A stretch of DNA of 64,000 nt from Streptomyces mutomycini (lineage in GTDB: Bacteria; Actinomycetota; Actinomycetes; Streptomycetales; Streptomycetaceae). The DNA is taken from NCBI RefSeq assembly GCF_001700505.1, contig NZ_MAPV01000063.1:1-64000 (forward strand). The letters run 5' to 3'. Numbering within the stretch: position 1 is the stretch's first letter; every line of letters begins with the position of its first letter. The notes beneath the pieces were generated by a model. The model ran no database searches. It was not told the DNA's origin and saw nothing but the letters and a program-made list of their open reading frames with translations. The position numbers were made by a program, and so were the translations under genes. Positions 18,611 through 26,940 of the stretch are shown one piece after another.

Positions 18611-19600
18611 GTGACGGACGCGCTCGTCCTCGGGGTGGACTCCGGGGGGTCGGGACTGCGCGTGGCGCTCGGTCCGGTGGACGCGGGGCGTCCGGCGTCC
18701 ACCGCCGTCTGCGCCGAACCCGTACGGACGGGCCCGGACGGCATCGACGCCGGGCACCTCCTCGATCAGCTGCTGCCCGCTGTCCGCCGCCTGCTGGAGC
18801 AGGAGGACGCCGGGGCGGCAGTCGTCGCCGCGACGGTCGGGGCGGCCGGAATGGCGACCCTGGGAGGCCGGCTGCGCGCCCGGCTGCCCGACGCCCTGGC
18901 GGAGACACTCGGCGTACGGCGGGTGGCGCTGGCCGCCGACGCGGTGACCGCGTACGCCGGGGCACTGGGGCAGCGGCCGGGAGCGGTCGTCGCGGGCGGC
19001 ACCGGCATGATCGCGCTCGGCACCGACCTGGTGACGTGGCGCAGGGCGGACGGCTGGGGCCATCTGCTGGGCGACAGCGGCGGCGGGGCCTGGATCGGCC
19101 GGGCGGGGCTCGATGCGGCGCTGCGGGCCCACGACGGCCGGCGCGGTGGCTCGCCCGTGCTGCTGGCGCGGCTCGAGGCGCTCTTCGGACCGGTCACCGG
19201 CCTTCCCGGCCTGCTCTATCCGCGTACGGACCGTCCCGCGCTGCTGGCCTCCTTCGCCCCCGAGGTCGGGGCCTGCGCTCGTGAGGACGAGGTCGCGGCC
19301 GGGATCCTGCGGGAGGCGGCGGCGCACATCGCCGCCGCGGCTGCCGCGGCGTGCCCCGGGCCCGCCGTCTCCGGTCCCGACGACTGCGAGGTCGCTCTGA
19401 CCGGTGGCCTGTTCCGCATCGGCGAGCCTCTTCTCGGGCCGCTGCGCGGGGAGCTGGCACGGCAGGTCCCGCAGGCGCGCGTGGTCCCGGCGGAGGGTGA
19501 CCCGCTGCACGGCGCACTGGAGATCGCGCGGGCGCTCGCCGGCCCGGGGCTGCGGCTGCCGCCCCACCCGTCCCTACTGTTCGTACCGGGAGTAACGTAG
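18611..19600 (+). CDS. BadF/BadG-type sugar kinase (N-acetylglucosamine kinase-like)
   Basis: Cytosolic ATPase of the ASKHA fold. The phosphate-1 loop LGVDSGGSGLRV lies near residues 6-17, with the AGGTGMIALG and GDSGGGAWIG loops further on, as in eukaryotic-type N-acetylglucosamine kinases. The C-terminal LTGGLFRIGEPLL is the adenosine motif. A role in phosphorylating amino sugars from cell-wall or chitin turnover is likely from the family, not proven here. The GTG at 18611 is chosen because the family block begins four residues later; no clear ribosome site is seen. Confidence 0.87.
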   Translation: MTDALVLGVDSGGSGLRVALGPVDAGRPASTAVCAEPVRTGPDGIDAGHLLDQLLPAVRRLLEQEDAGAAVVAATVGAAGMATLGGRLRARLPDALAETLGVRRVALAADAVTAYAGALGQRPGAVVAGGTGMIALGTDLVTWRRADGWGHLLGDSGGGAWIGRAGLDAALRAHDGRRGGSPVLLARLEALFGPVTGLPGLLYPRTDRPALLASFAPEVGACAREDEVAAGILREAAAHIAAAAAAACPGPAVSGPDDCEVALTGGLFRIGEPLLGPLRGELARQVPQARVVPAEGDPLHGALEIARALAGPGLRLPPHPSLLFVPGVT

Positions 19601-19680
19601 GCGAAACGTAGCCGATCCGAGCGATCACCCGTCCGGACAGAGCAGGCCAGACACCTAGTTTGCCGCTCAACAGACATATA

Positions 19681-19701
19681 CGGACAGATAACGCCTGTCC
19701 G
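19681..19701. promoter_or_regulatory. perfect 7-bp inverted repeat upstream of the CbiX-like gene
   Basis: CGGACAG and CTGTCCG are separated by 7 bp, and another CGGACAG occurs about 50 bp upstream (near 19633). A TAGCAT -10-like hexamer at 19736-19741 lies downstream, before the ATG at 19750. The repeat may be an operator; no regulator is known. Confidence 0.4.
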
Positions 19702-19749
19702 CCCCCTCCCCGAACAGAGGGGTACCCAAAACCAGTAGCATGCGGCGCC

Positions 19750-20673
19750 ATGAGCACCCCCACTGGGCCCGCTTCCGGCCTGCCTGTACGAATGCCGCGA
19801 CCTCGCCAGTCCGGACGGCACCGCCGCCCGGAGCCCGTGGTCGCACCTGAGGGCGCTGCCGCGCTCGTTCTCGCCCTTCCCGGTACCCCTTCCCCGGCCG
19901 CGCGCAGCCTGGCCGAGGAAGTGATCAGCATCGCCCGCTCCGAGCTGCCCGGTCTGAACGCACAGATCGGCTATCTCGACGGCGACGACGCGGAATATCC
20001 CACGCTCGTCTCCGTACTCGCCCATGCCGCCGCCGAGCGCACCGCGCGCTACGAGCAGGCCACCGCCGCGGGCCGTGAGGTCGCCGAGCCCTCGGGCCCG
20101 TCGGCCGTCGTGGTGCCGCTGCTCGCGGGGCCGGACAGCTCTCTGATCCGGCGCATACGCCAGGCGGTCATGGACAGCGGTACGCAGGCCGAGCTGACCG
20201 ACGTGCTGGGCCCGCACCCCCTGCTCGCCGAGGCGTTGCACGTACGCCTTTCGGAGGCCGGCCTGGCCCGCGCCGACCGCGCGCGGCTGTTCACCGTGGC
20301 GACCGCGGCCGACGGCATCGTGCTGGTCACGGTGGGCGGCGAGGAGGCCGTGCAGGCCGCCGGGATCACCGGCATGCTGCTGGCAGCCCGCCTCGCCGTG
20401 CCGGTGATGGCCGCGGCCCTGGACGTGGAGGGTTCGGTCGCGTCCATCGCCGCGCAGCTGCAGAACTCCGGTTCGGCACAGCTCGCGCTCGCGCCGTACC
20501 TGGTGGGTCCGGAGATCGACGCCGGACTGCTGGACGCTGCCGCGAAGGAGGCCGGCTGTGCCACGGCGGAGCCTCTCGGCGCGTACCCGGCCATCGGCAA
20601 GCTGGTGCTCTCGCTGTACGCGACGACGCTGGGGATCACCCCGGCGACGCCTCAGGGAGCCCAGGCGCACTGA
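19750..20673 (+). CDS. sirohydrochlorin chelatase-like (CbiX) protein
   Basis: Soluble protein of about 307 aa resembling the CbiX/SirB chelatase fold: two similar halves, the first with ALVLALPGTPSPAARSLAEEV and a second with VVVPLLAGPDSSLIRRIRQAV. The canonical HGSR metal-binding start (HG...) is replaced by PGTP in the first half, so the metal ligands are not obviously conserved and chelatase activity is doubtful. Possible roles are in siroheme or cobalamin metabolism or a diverged function. A TAGCAT hexamer ends 8 nt upstream, so the transcript may be leaderless. Confidence 0.75.
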   Translation: MSTPTGPASGLPVRMPRPRQSGRHRRPEPVVAPEGAAALVLALPGTPSPAARSLAEEVISIARSELPGLNAQIGYLDGDDAEYPTLVSVLAHAAAERTARYEQATAAGREVAEPSGPSAVVVPLLAGPDSSLIRRIRQAVMDSGTQAELTDVLGPHPLLAEALHVRLSEAGLARADRARLFTVATAADGIVLVTVGGEEAVQAAGITGMLLAARLAVPVMAAALDVEGSVASIAAQLQNSGSAQLALAPYLVGPEIDAGLLDAAAKEAGCATAEPLGAYPAIGKLVLSLYATTLGITPATPQGAQAH

Positions 20674-20699
20674 TCCGCGCCACCCGCACACCCTGGACG

Positions 20700-20736
20700 A
20701 TGTGGGGCGGACCAGTCTCTCCGGTCCGCCCCACAT
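20700..20736. terminator. bidirectional hairpin terminator
   Basis: A perfect 14-bp stem (ATGTGGGGCGGACC and its complement) with a 9-nt loop separates the convergent CbiX-like gene (ends 20673) and lactonase gene (ends 20802). Confidence 0.8.
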
Positions 20737-20801
20737 GCCGTCGCCGGTCGCCTGACGGCGCACCCCCCGGCCGCGGCGCCCCGGCCCTGTGGGGGCGGGA
20801 G

Positions 20802-21875
20802 TCAGCCGAGGACCACGCAGGATGCGGCCGGCACCTCGACGGAGCCCGCGTGCACCGGGATTCCCGTCTCAGCGTCCACGGCGAACCAGCTGACGTTCCC
20901 GGAGTGCTCGTTGGCGGCGTACAGCCACTGCCCGGTGGGGTCGAGGGTGAGATCGCGCGGCCAGCGTCCTCCGCAGCCCACTGCCGCCGCCAGGACGGGC
21001 TTCTCGGCCGTCTCGTCGAGCGTGAGGACGGAGATGCTGTCGTGCCCGCGGTTGGCGGTCCACAGGAAGCGGCCGTCGTGCGAGACCACCACCTCCGACG
21101 GGTACGCTCGCGCAGCGCCGCCGCCTTCGTCGTGGTCCTGCGGCAGCACCTGCGTCTCCCCGAGCGGTTCGAGGACTCCCCCGGCCGCGTCCCAGCGGCA
21201 CACGGTGACAGTCGGTTCCAGCTCGTTCAGGACGTAGGCGTGTCCTCCGGACGGGTGAAAGGCGAGATGACGCGGTCCGGTACCCGGTCGCAGCGCCGTC
21301 TCGGTGTGCAGCCTCAGGGAGCCGCTTTCGGGGTCGAGGGCACAGACGCGTACGGAGTCCGTACCGAGGTCCACGCTCAGCACCCAGTTCCGCGAGGGGT
21401 CGGCCAGCACCTGGTGCGCGTGCGGGCCCGACTGGCGGCTCTCGTCGGGGCCACGGCCCTCGTGCCGGAGCAGGCCGGTCGCCGGACCGGGTGAGCCGTC
21501 GTCCCGCACGGGCAGTGCGGTGACACTGCCGGAGCCGTAGTTGGCCGTGAGCAGATGGCCGGCGGCGAGGGCAAGGTGGGTGGGGCTGCTCCCGTCGACC
21601 GGTCGCACCTCACCGATCAGCCGCGGCGTGCCGTCGTCGTCGATGCCGAAGGCCGCGGCGGCACCGTCGGAGGTCTCGCTGACCGCGTACAGCACGGCGC
21701 CGCCCGTCCCGGGAGCACGGCCGACCGCGAGGAAGGACGGATCGGCCAGGACGTCCGTGGACGCGAGGACGGACAGCGCTCCGGTGTCACGGTCGACGGC
21801 GGCGACACTGATGCCACGGCCGCCCGCCGAGGTGAACGACCCTATGAATGCCCGCCCTGCGTGGTCGGCGCCCAT
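20802..21875 (-). CDS. lactonase-family beta-propeller protein (6-phosphogluconolactonase-like)
   Basis: Seven-bladed propeller of the YbhE/Pgl lactonase family. Typical blocks are FIGSFTSAGGRGISV at the start, HLALAAGHLLTANYGSGSV, GPHAHQVLADP and RHLAFHPSGGHAYVLNE. The family hydrolyses sugar lactones, with 6-phosphogluconolactone the known substrate in E. coli. The ATG at 21875 has GAGGGG 7 nt upstream and is preferred over the GTG at 21902. No signal peptide. Confidence 0.9.
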   Translation of the reverse strand: MGADHAGRAFIGSFTSAGGRGISVAAVDRDTGALSVLASTDVLADPSFLAVGRAPGTGGAVLYAVSETSDGAAAAFGIDDDGTPRLIGEVRPVDGSSPTHLALAAGHLLTANYGSGSVTALPVRDDGSPGPATGLLRHEGRGPDESRQSGPHAHQVLADPSRNWVLSVDLGTDSVRVCALDPESGSLRLHTETALRPGTGPRHLAFHPSGGHAYVLNELEPTVTVCRWDAAGGVLEPLGETQVLPQDHDEGGGAARAYPSEVVVSHDGRFLWTANRGHDSISVLTLDETAEKPVLAAAVGCGGRWPRDLTLDPTGQWLYAANEHSGNVSWFAVDAETGIPVHAGSVEVPAASCVVLG

Positions 21876-22093
21876 CGCGCTACCCCTCTTCACGTCCGTC
21901 ACGATCTTCCCGGCCGACGGTAGCAGGCAGCGCTTACCGGTCCGGCCCTGTCGGGGCGGCGGAGGCGGGTCGACGGGGCGCGATCAGGCGTCGGCGAGCG
22001 GCGGGCGCCGGAAACCGTGCAGCGGTGAGGCGAGCACCCCAGAAGCAGTACCGGGTCGAGGTGACGCTCGAGGGTCTCGCCGCGCGCGGCGGC

Positions 22094-23644
22094 TCAGGCG
22101 CCGGCCGGAACGCGGCCGGCCCTCCGCAGGGGCACGGCGAGTTCGAGCAGGGCCCGCTCCAGCGCATGGAGGTGGGCGAGCACCGGCTCGACGCCCGTCG
22201 GTTCCGTAGCCGTCGCGGTGTCGAGCCGGAGGTCCCGCCCGACGGCCGGCGCGTCGGTGAGCGCCTCGACGGCGGCCTCCACCCGCCAGCAGGCCGCGGC
22301 GAGCCGGATGTCGTGCGACGCCTCCGGGTCGGCGGCCACGGAGGTCAGGCCGCGCACCTCACGTGCGCAGTCGTCGAGCAGCGCGAGGACCTGCAACGCC
22401 CGTCGCTTGCGGGCCTTCATCAGGTTGAGCGGATGCACGAGCGGCGCGAGCGACAGGCGCACCCGGCCGAGGATCGCCTCCAGTTCGACAACGCGCTGGT
22501 GCGGGTCGACGTCCTCGCTCCCGGCGAGCCGGGCGGCGGCCTCCGCCGTGCACGTGTGCACGCACCGCAGCGCCCGCTCCACCCACGCCTCGGTCACCGA
22601 GTGCGTGGTCACCGGCAGCACGAACAGCACCGCCAGGGCGGCGCCGAGCGCCCCGACCGCCGTCTCGGCCACCCGCAGCATGAGCAGACCCGTGTCGAGC
22701 ACGCCGAGCAGTCCGTACAGCATGCTCGCCATGACGGTCACGGCAAGCATCATCCAGGTATAGGAGACGGCGGCGGTGTAGAAGATCCCGAACACGCTGA
22801 GCGCCACGACCACGGCGGCCACGACCGGCTCATGGTGCAGCGGCACAGCCACGGCGAAGCCGACCCCGATCCCGAGCACCGTTCCCAGGAACCGTCTGAA
22901 CCCGCGCACGACGGCCTCGCCCCGCGAGGTCGTGGCCACGAACACCCACCAGGTGGCGCCGACCGCCCAGTACCAACGCTGATCTGAGAGCACCTGCCCC
23001 ACCGCGAGCGCGAACCCCGCCCCCAGCGTCGCCTGCACGGCCTGCCGCGTCGTGACCCGCCCGAGCCCTGTCCCCCCGGCAGGAAGGGCGACTGCCATGG
23101 GGGCCGCGAACCGCCGCTCGTAGCACCACACCCCGAACCGCACCACCGACGACGCGACGAGGGACAGCAGCACGGCCGCACAGAGTTCGGGGAGCTGGCC
23201 GGGCACGGTGTGCAGGAACTGGGCGGAGAAATAGGCCATGAAGCCGAACACGCCCAGCGAGTGCCCGCGCGGTCCCCACCGCCGCGCGTACACCCCCGCC
23301 CCCACTACGGCGAGGAAGGCCAGGTCGCGCGCGACGGGCACATCGTGCAGCACCGCGGCGAGCGTGAGCACCGGGAGACCGACGACGGGGAGGAACGCGG
23401 TCGTGGTCGCCTGCCCACGCACCGTCGGGTCGGTCACCGTGAACAGTGCGAGCAGCGCGGCCAGGCCACCGGTGATGGCCGCTGTCAGCGAGTACCCGGC
23501 CGCCCCGCACAGGGCGACGGCGAGCCCGATGCCGAGCACGGCCCGGGACGCGAACCGCAGTCGCATCTGCCCAGGATCGTGTGCGACGAACGCCCTCTTC
23601 AGCAAGCTACCCGGCCCCTTTCGCACCTGGACCGGTGCGGACAT
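22094..23644 (-). CDS. FUSC-family membrane transporter (aromatic-acid-exporter type)
   Basis: Large inner-membrane protein with two blocks of helices (about residues 30-170 and 190-345) and soluble helical regions, the layout of FUSC/AaeB-like efflux proteins. The repeated signature segment LGAGFALAVGQVL...YWAVGATWWVFVATTSRGEAVVRGF is the FUSC core. The substrate is unknown. Its ATG is preceded by a terminator-like hairpin and a short overlapping ORF, suggesting translation-linked attenuation. Confidence 0.88.
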   Translation of the reverse strand: MSAPVQVRKGPGSLLKRAFVAHDPGQMRLRFASRAVLGIGLAVALCGAAGYSLTAAITGGLAALLALFTVTDPTVRGQATTTAFLPVVGLPVLTLAAVLHDVPVARDLAFLAVVGAGVYARRWGPRGHSLGVFGFMAYFSAQFLHTVPGQLPELCAAVLLSLVASSVVRFGVWCYERRFAAPMAVALPAGGTGLGRVTTRQAVQATLGAGFALAVGQVLSDQRWYWAVGATWWVFVATTSRGEAVVRGFRRFLGTVLGIGVGFAVAVPLHHEPVVAAVVVALSVFGIFYTAAVSYTWMMLAVTVMASMLYGLLGVLDTGLLMLRVAETAVGALGAALAVLFVLPVTTHSVTEAWVERALRCVHTCTAEAAARLAGSEDVDPHQRVVELEAILGRVRLSLAPLVHPLNLMKARKRRALQVLALLDDCAREVRGLTSVAADPEASHDIRLAAACWRVEAAVEALTDAPAVGRDLRLDTATATEPTGVEPVLAHLHALERALLELAVPLRRAGRVPAGA

Positions 23645-23687
23645 GAGAAAGGCGCCGCAGAGATCCCGAGGGGACCCGCAGCGCCAT
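23607..23687 (-). CDS. possible 26-aa leader peptide overlapping the FUSC start
   Basis: An ATG at 23687 opens a 26-codon frame (MALRVPSGSLRRL... to a TAG at 23607-23609) that runs through the hairpin at 23651-23685 and overlaps the FUSC start codon in another frame. A ribosome translating it would melt the hairpin. No ribosome site is obvious; an ATAGGT hexamer just upstream could allow a leaderless start. Coding status is unproven. Confidence 0.35.
   Translation of the reverse strand: MALRVPSGSLRRLSHVRTGPGAKGAG
23651..23685 (-). promoter_or_regulatory. attenuator-like hairpin before the FUSC gene
   Basis: In the minus-strand transcript GGCGC...GCGCC arms enclose a second stem (GGTCCC with GGGATC) and are followed by TTTCTC and then directly by the FUSC ATG. 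A terminator-like structure this close to a start codon is unusual and suggests attenuation or control of translation start. Confidence 0.5.
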
Positions 23688-24015
23688 TGACAGACCTATC
23701 TCAACATCTGAGGGACTACTGGTTCAACTGAAGCCCAACCTCTTGGACCAATGGCCCAAAAATAGCTTCACCTTGTCCTCCGCAGCAGAGCCAACGGACC
23801 AACCGCACGCGACAAGGCGCTTGAACGGCGTCCTCCACCCCCGGAATCTCCGCATGATCACTGCAGCTTCCGCCGCCGAAGCCGGGCCGTCACCACGGAG
23901 CCCCGGACCGGTCCCCCGGACCGCCGTCCATGACCGCAACCCGGTCCCCGTCGTGCGCGCGAATCCGTCATGAGCGAAAGCTCAGTCGTCTTCCCGCGAC
24001 TCAGCCGGAATCTCC

Positions 24016-24045
24016 TTCCACAGCACGACCGCCCGTGGCTATAGT
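24016..24045 (+). promoter_or_regulatory. promoter of the 12-codon minigene
   Basis: TTCCAC (24016-24021) and TATAGT (24040-24045) are 18 nt apart. The expected start near 24052 falls at the beginning of a strong GAGAGGGAGGTG ribosome site. Confidence 0.55.
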
Positions 24046-24070
24046 CACCACGGAGAGGGAGGTGTTGATC

Positions 24071-24109
24071 ATGAAGAAGCAGCGTCGCGGAATCTGTGCG
24101 GGGTTCTGA
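24071..24109 (+). CDS. 12-residue peptide minigene (MKKQRRGICAGF)
   Basis: A complete tiny gene: a promoter-like pair, a strong ribosome site GAGAGGGAGGTG 8 nt before the ATG, twelve codons giving MKKQRRGICAGF, a TGA, and a strong terminator 32 nt later. The peptide is basic at the N-terminus with a single Cys and a Gly-Phe end. It is not a leader for any gene, since the next gene is convergent. It could be a tiny peptide precursor, a signalling peptide or a regulatory RNA with an incidental ORF. I recognise no family and no maturation enzyme stands beside it. Confidence 0.5.
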   Translation: MKKQRRGICAGF

Positions 24110-24141
24110 AACCGGCTCGCCCCGGTCATGAACGGCGAACC

Positions 24142-24169
24142 TGCGGGGGGAGAGGATTCTCCCCCCGCA
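24142..24169. terminator. perfect hairpin terminator between minigene and condensation gene
   Basis: TGCGGGGGGAGA and TCTCCCCCCGCA form a perfect 12-bp stem with a 4-nt loop. It ends the minigene transcript and can also end the convergent condensation-protein operon, whose stop is at 24182. Confidence 0.85.
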
Positions 24170-24181
24170 TTCCGCGAGCTC

Positions 24182-25474
24182 TCAGACGGACCTCCACGGA
24201 TTGTCCAGCGACACCTCGGCCAGGGAACTTTCGGACCCCTTGGCGATATTGATCAGACCGGCCTCGATCGAGGCCGCGAGGACGGCCGGAAGATTCCCTT
24301 CGAGGTAGTCGCGGCTCGCGCCCACGCCGATGAGAATCCCCTTCCCGGTGGCCACCGCGAGGTGGAAGTTCGGCCCGGATCGCTGGGTGGAGGGGCGCCA
24401 CTGAATCCCGGTGTGCAGGTCCGATCTGGCGTCGGGCTCGGCGTCGACGTCGCCGAGGAAGTTGAAGTGCTTGGCGAAGGCGGTCGGGTCCGTCTCCTGC
24501 CGGCCCGCTTGCCGAAGGCTCGTCCTCAGCGCGTCGACGTCGTAGCAGCCGTTCATGTACGCCGTCATGCACTGGAGGTAGCCCGCCCGCAGGTACTCCA
24601 GCGGGTTGGCCTCCTCATCGATGGTGAGGGTGACCGGAGCGAACTGGTTGAGCGAGCTGACCAGCGGCACCCACCGATCGGTGAGCCGGTTGGCGGCCAT
24701 CAGCGCGAGGGTCACCTGTTCGGTCCGCTTGAGCCGGGACAGCGCGAGCGCGCCGACGCCCAGCACCACCGACTGGACCGAGATCCTCAGCCGTTCGGAG
24801 AGCTGCTGCGTGGCGGCCAGAGCCTCCAGGCTGTAGAGCGACGCCCGGCGACGCTCACTGCCGTCATCCGGATCCCGGTCCGCCGGGACCAGTTGGCCCC
24901 ATGCCTCGGTCCAGTGCCGGACGCTCCGGGAACCCGGCTCCTCCTGCTGCGCCTGCGCCATCTCCAGCGGCTGCACCACCGGCCCGAGCGTCCCGCCGTC
25001 CAGGAGCAGGCCGAACTGCTCCTCCAGCACCCGCAACGCACCGTTGTCGGCCGCCACATGATGGATCACGGTGACCAGGTGGAGCGCATCGCCCTGGTGA
25101 GTCGTGACGAAGGCACGCCACGGCTGCCCGGACTCGATGTCGATCGGCTCGGCGGCCGACTCGGCGGCCAGCCGAAGAGCCGCCTCGAAGCTGTCCTCGG
25201 CCAGCTCCACCGCCGCAACGCCGGACGGGCGGTACGGGTGGACCGTCTGGGTCGGCGAGGGGCCGCTCAGGTCATAGGTGGTCCGCAGCGACTCGTGTGC
25301 CGCCACCAACTGGAGCCAGGCGTCCATCACCTGGGCCGTCCCGACACCGAACGGCACCTCCCAGACGCTGATCAGGTTGGCGACCGACCGGTGGTCGGCT
25401 CCGTGCGTCTCCAGCGAGCGCAGGACCGACAGTTGACCGTAGGTCACCGCTCCTGTGCGCAGGTCGTCGCTCAC
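24182..25474 (-). CDS. free-standing NRPS condensation-domain protein
   Basis: A 430-aa protein made of one condensation domain, which would form an amide (or ester) bond between two carrier-bound groups. The active-site block reads HHVAADN at residues 138-144: both His and the Asp of HHxxxDG are kept and Gly is replaced by Asn. The N-terminal YGQLSVLRSLE block is diverged from canonical C1. No A or PCP domain is fused, so it must act in trans with carrier proteins elsewhere in the cluster. The GTG start overlaps the stop codon of the dehydrogenase upstream (GTGA). Confidence 0.88.
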   Translation of the reverse strand: MSDDLRTGAVTYGQLSVLRSLETHGADHRSVANLISVWEVPFGVGTAQVMDAWLQLVAAHESLRTTYDLSGPSPTQTVHPYRPSGVAAVELAEDSFEAALRLAAESAAEPIDIESGQPWRAFVTTHQGDALHLVTVIHHVAADNGALRVLEEQFGLLLDGGTLGPVVQPLEMAQAQQEEPGSRSVRHWTEAWGQLVPADRDPDDGSERRRASLYSLEALAATQQLSERLRISVQSVVLGVGALALSRLKRTEQVTLALMAANRLTDRWVPLVSSLNQFAPVTLTIDEEANPLEYLRAGYLQCMTAYMNGCYDVDALRTSLRQAGRQETDPTAFAKHFNFLGDVDAEPDARSDLHTGIQWRPSTQRSGPNFHLAVATGKGILIGVGASRDYLEGNLPAVLAASIEAGLINIAKGSESSLAEVSLDNPWRSV

Positions 25475-26613
25475 AGCTGGGCCGCCCGGAGGGCGAACTG
25501 GCCGAGCATGGTCTGCTGGATCTGCGTCGTGCCCTCGATGATCTCCATCACCTTGGCATCCCGGTGGTGACGCTGGACGGACGCCTCCGCGCCGATGCCC
25601 TGGGCCCCGTGGATCTGCACCGCGTCCGCGGCAGCCTTGACGGCGATGGTCGAGGCCCGGTACTTCGCCAGCAGGGTGTGGTTGACGGCCTCCATCTCGC
25701 CCTGCTCCTTGCTCACCCCTGCGTGGTGGCAGAGCAGCCGGGCCGTGACGGTGTCGGTGAGCATGTCGGCCAGCAGTTGCTGGACCAGCTGGTGGTTACT
25801 GATCTCGGTGCCGTACTGGGCACGGCGGCCGGCGTACTCCGTGGAGGCCTCCAGGCATGCCTGGGCCAGACCGACCGAGCCCCAGGCCGTGCTGTAACGG
25901 CCGAGGTCGAGCGCACTGGAGGCGACGAAGGTGAGACCCACGCCGGGCCGGCCGACCAGGTTGGTGGCCGGGATCCGGCAGTCGTCGAAGGTGATCCGGC
26001 CGAGCATCGAACCACGCAGGCCGAGCAGGCCCTCGATCGGTTCCACCGACAGGCCGGGAGTGTCCCGCTCCACCAGGAAGGCGGTGTGCTGCCCGTCGAG
26101 CTTGGCGAAGACCAGGAAGAGGTCCGCGATCTGGGCGAAGCTGATCCACTTCTTGGTGCCGCGAAGGACGATCTCGGTGCCGTCGGCCGTCGCCGTGGTC
26201 TCGACGGCGGCGGCGTCGCTGCCTACGTCCGGTTCGGTCAGGGCGAAGGCGGCAAGAGTCCGCCCCGAGGTGATCCGGAGCAGCCACTGCTCCTTCTGCT
26301 CCTCGGTTCCCCATTTGTGGATCGAGTGGGCGACCATGTCGTCCACGGCCACGAAGTTCCGGATCGACTGGCAGCCCCGGCCGAGCTCCTCGGTGAGCAG
26401 CCCGTACTCGATCCAGCCCATGCCGGCGCCGCCGAACTCCTTGGGAATGAGCGCACCGAGGTATGCCTGCCCGGCGAGGTCGGCGATGACCTCCCGGGAG
26501 ATCGCCTGCTCACGATCGAAGCGGTCCGCCTGCGGGACCAGGGCACGATCTGCGAAGGCGCGGAACTCGCCGTGGCGCTCCGCCTGTTGCGTGGAGAGGT
26601 GACTGAGTATCAA
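25471..26613 (-). CDS. acyl-CoA dehydrogenase family enzyme, FkbI/ZmaI-like
   Basis: FAD-dependent dehydrogenase of about 380 aa. Family blocks are FALTEPDVGSDAAAVETTA, GTKKWISFAQIADLFLVFAK, and the C-terminal VQIHGAQGIGAEASVQRHHRDAKVMEIIEGTTQIQ. It is clearly paralogous to the dehydrogenase at 42585-43745. Relatives oxidise ACP-bound acyl units on the way to methoxymalonyl-, hydroxymalonyl- or aminomalonyl-ACP. I chose the TTG at 26613 because AAGGA sits 5 nt upstream and the family start (LSTQQAERHGEFRAFAD) follows; a GTG/ATG-type start at 26712 would add an unlikely 33-residue tail. It is first in an operon with the condensation protein. Confidence 0.88.
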   Translation of the reverse strand: MILSHLSTQQAERHGEFRAFADRALVPQADRFDREQAISREVIADLAGQAYLGALIPKEFGGAGMGWIEYGLLTEELGRGCQSIRNFVAVDDMVAHSIHKWGTEEQKEQWLLRITSGRTLAAFALTEPDVGSDAAAVETTATADGTEIVLRGTKKWISFAQIADLFLVFAKLDGQHTAFLVERDTPGLSVEPIEGLLGLRGSMLGRITFDDCRIPATNLVGRPGVGLTFVASSALDLGRYSTAWGSVGLAQACLEASTEYAGRRAQYGTEISNHQLVQQLLADMLTDTVTARLLCHHAGVSKEQGEMEAVNHTLLAKYRASTIAVKAAADAVQIHGAQGIGAEASVQRHHRDAKVMEIIEGTTQIQQTMLGQFALRAAQL

Positions 26614-26911
26614 CGGAATCCTTGCGAAGGTGGGTGCGGGCGCATCATTCCGGTGGGTGGCGCTGTCCGGGTTCAGCCTGGGGGATCTGCCGCAGCCGGA
26701 CACCGGGGACATCGAAGTGTGGACTCCGGATCGGGCTCCCGCCCCCAGCCGGCGCAGGCCAGGCGGCGCGCCGGCGGTGTTTCGGTTCTGGCCTGGTGGT
26801 CGACGACCGGCATTCTGCGCTTCCCCACAATGTTTCCCGCAGGATGAACCGACTGACCTGAATTCACGCCGTCGTCACGAAGCCGGTGCACCGGCATGCG
26901 ATCGAGTTGAA

Positions 26912-26940
26912 AATATATGGACCGCCCGGCGGCTCGTCAA
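26912..26940 (-). promoter_or_regulatory. near-consensus vegetative promoter for the dehydrogenase-condensation operon
   Basis: On the minus strand TTGACG (26935-26940) and TATATT (26912-26917) are separated by exactly 17 nt. Transcription should start near 26905, leaving about 290 nt of untranslated leader before the TTG start at 26613. Confidence 0.75.

Noticed and set aside
23724-23939. A 71-codon minus-strand frame upstream of the FUSC gene
   Set aside because: No motif, no ribosome site and no conserved neighbour relation could be seen; kept out as unsupported.
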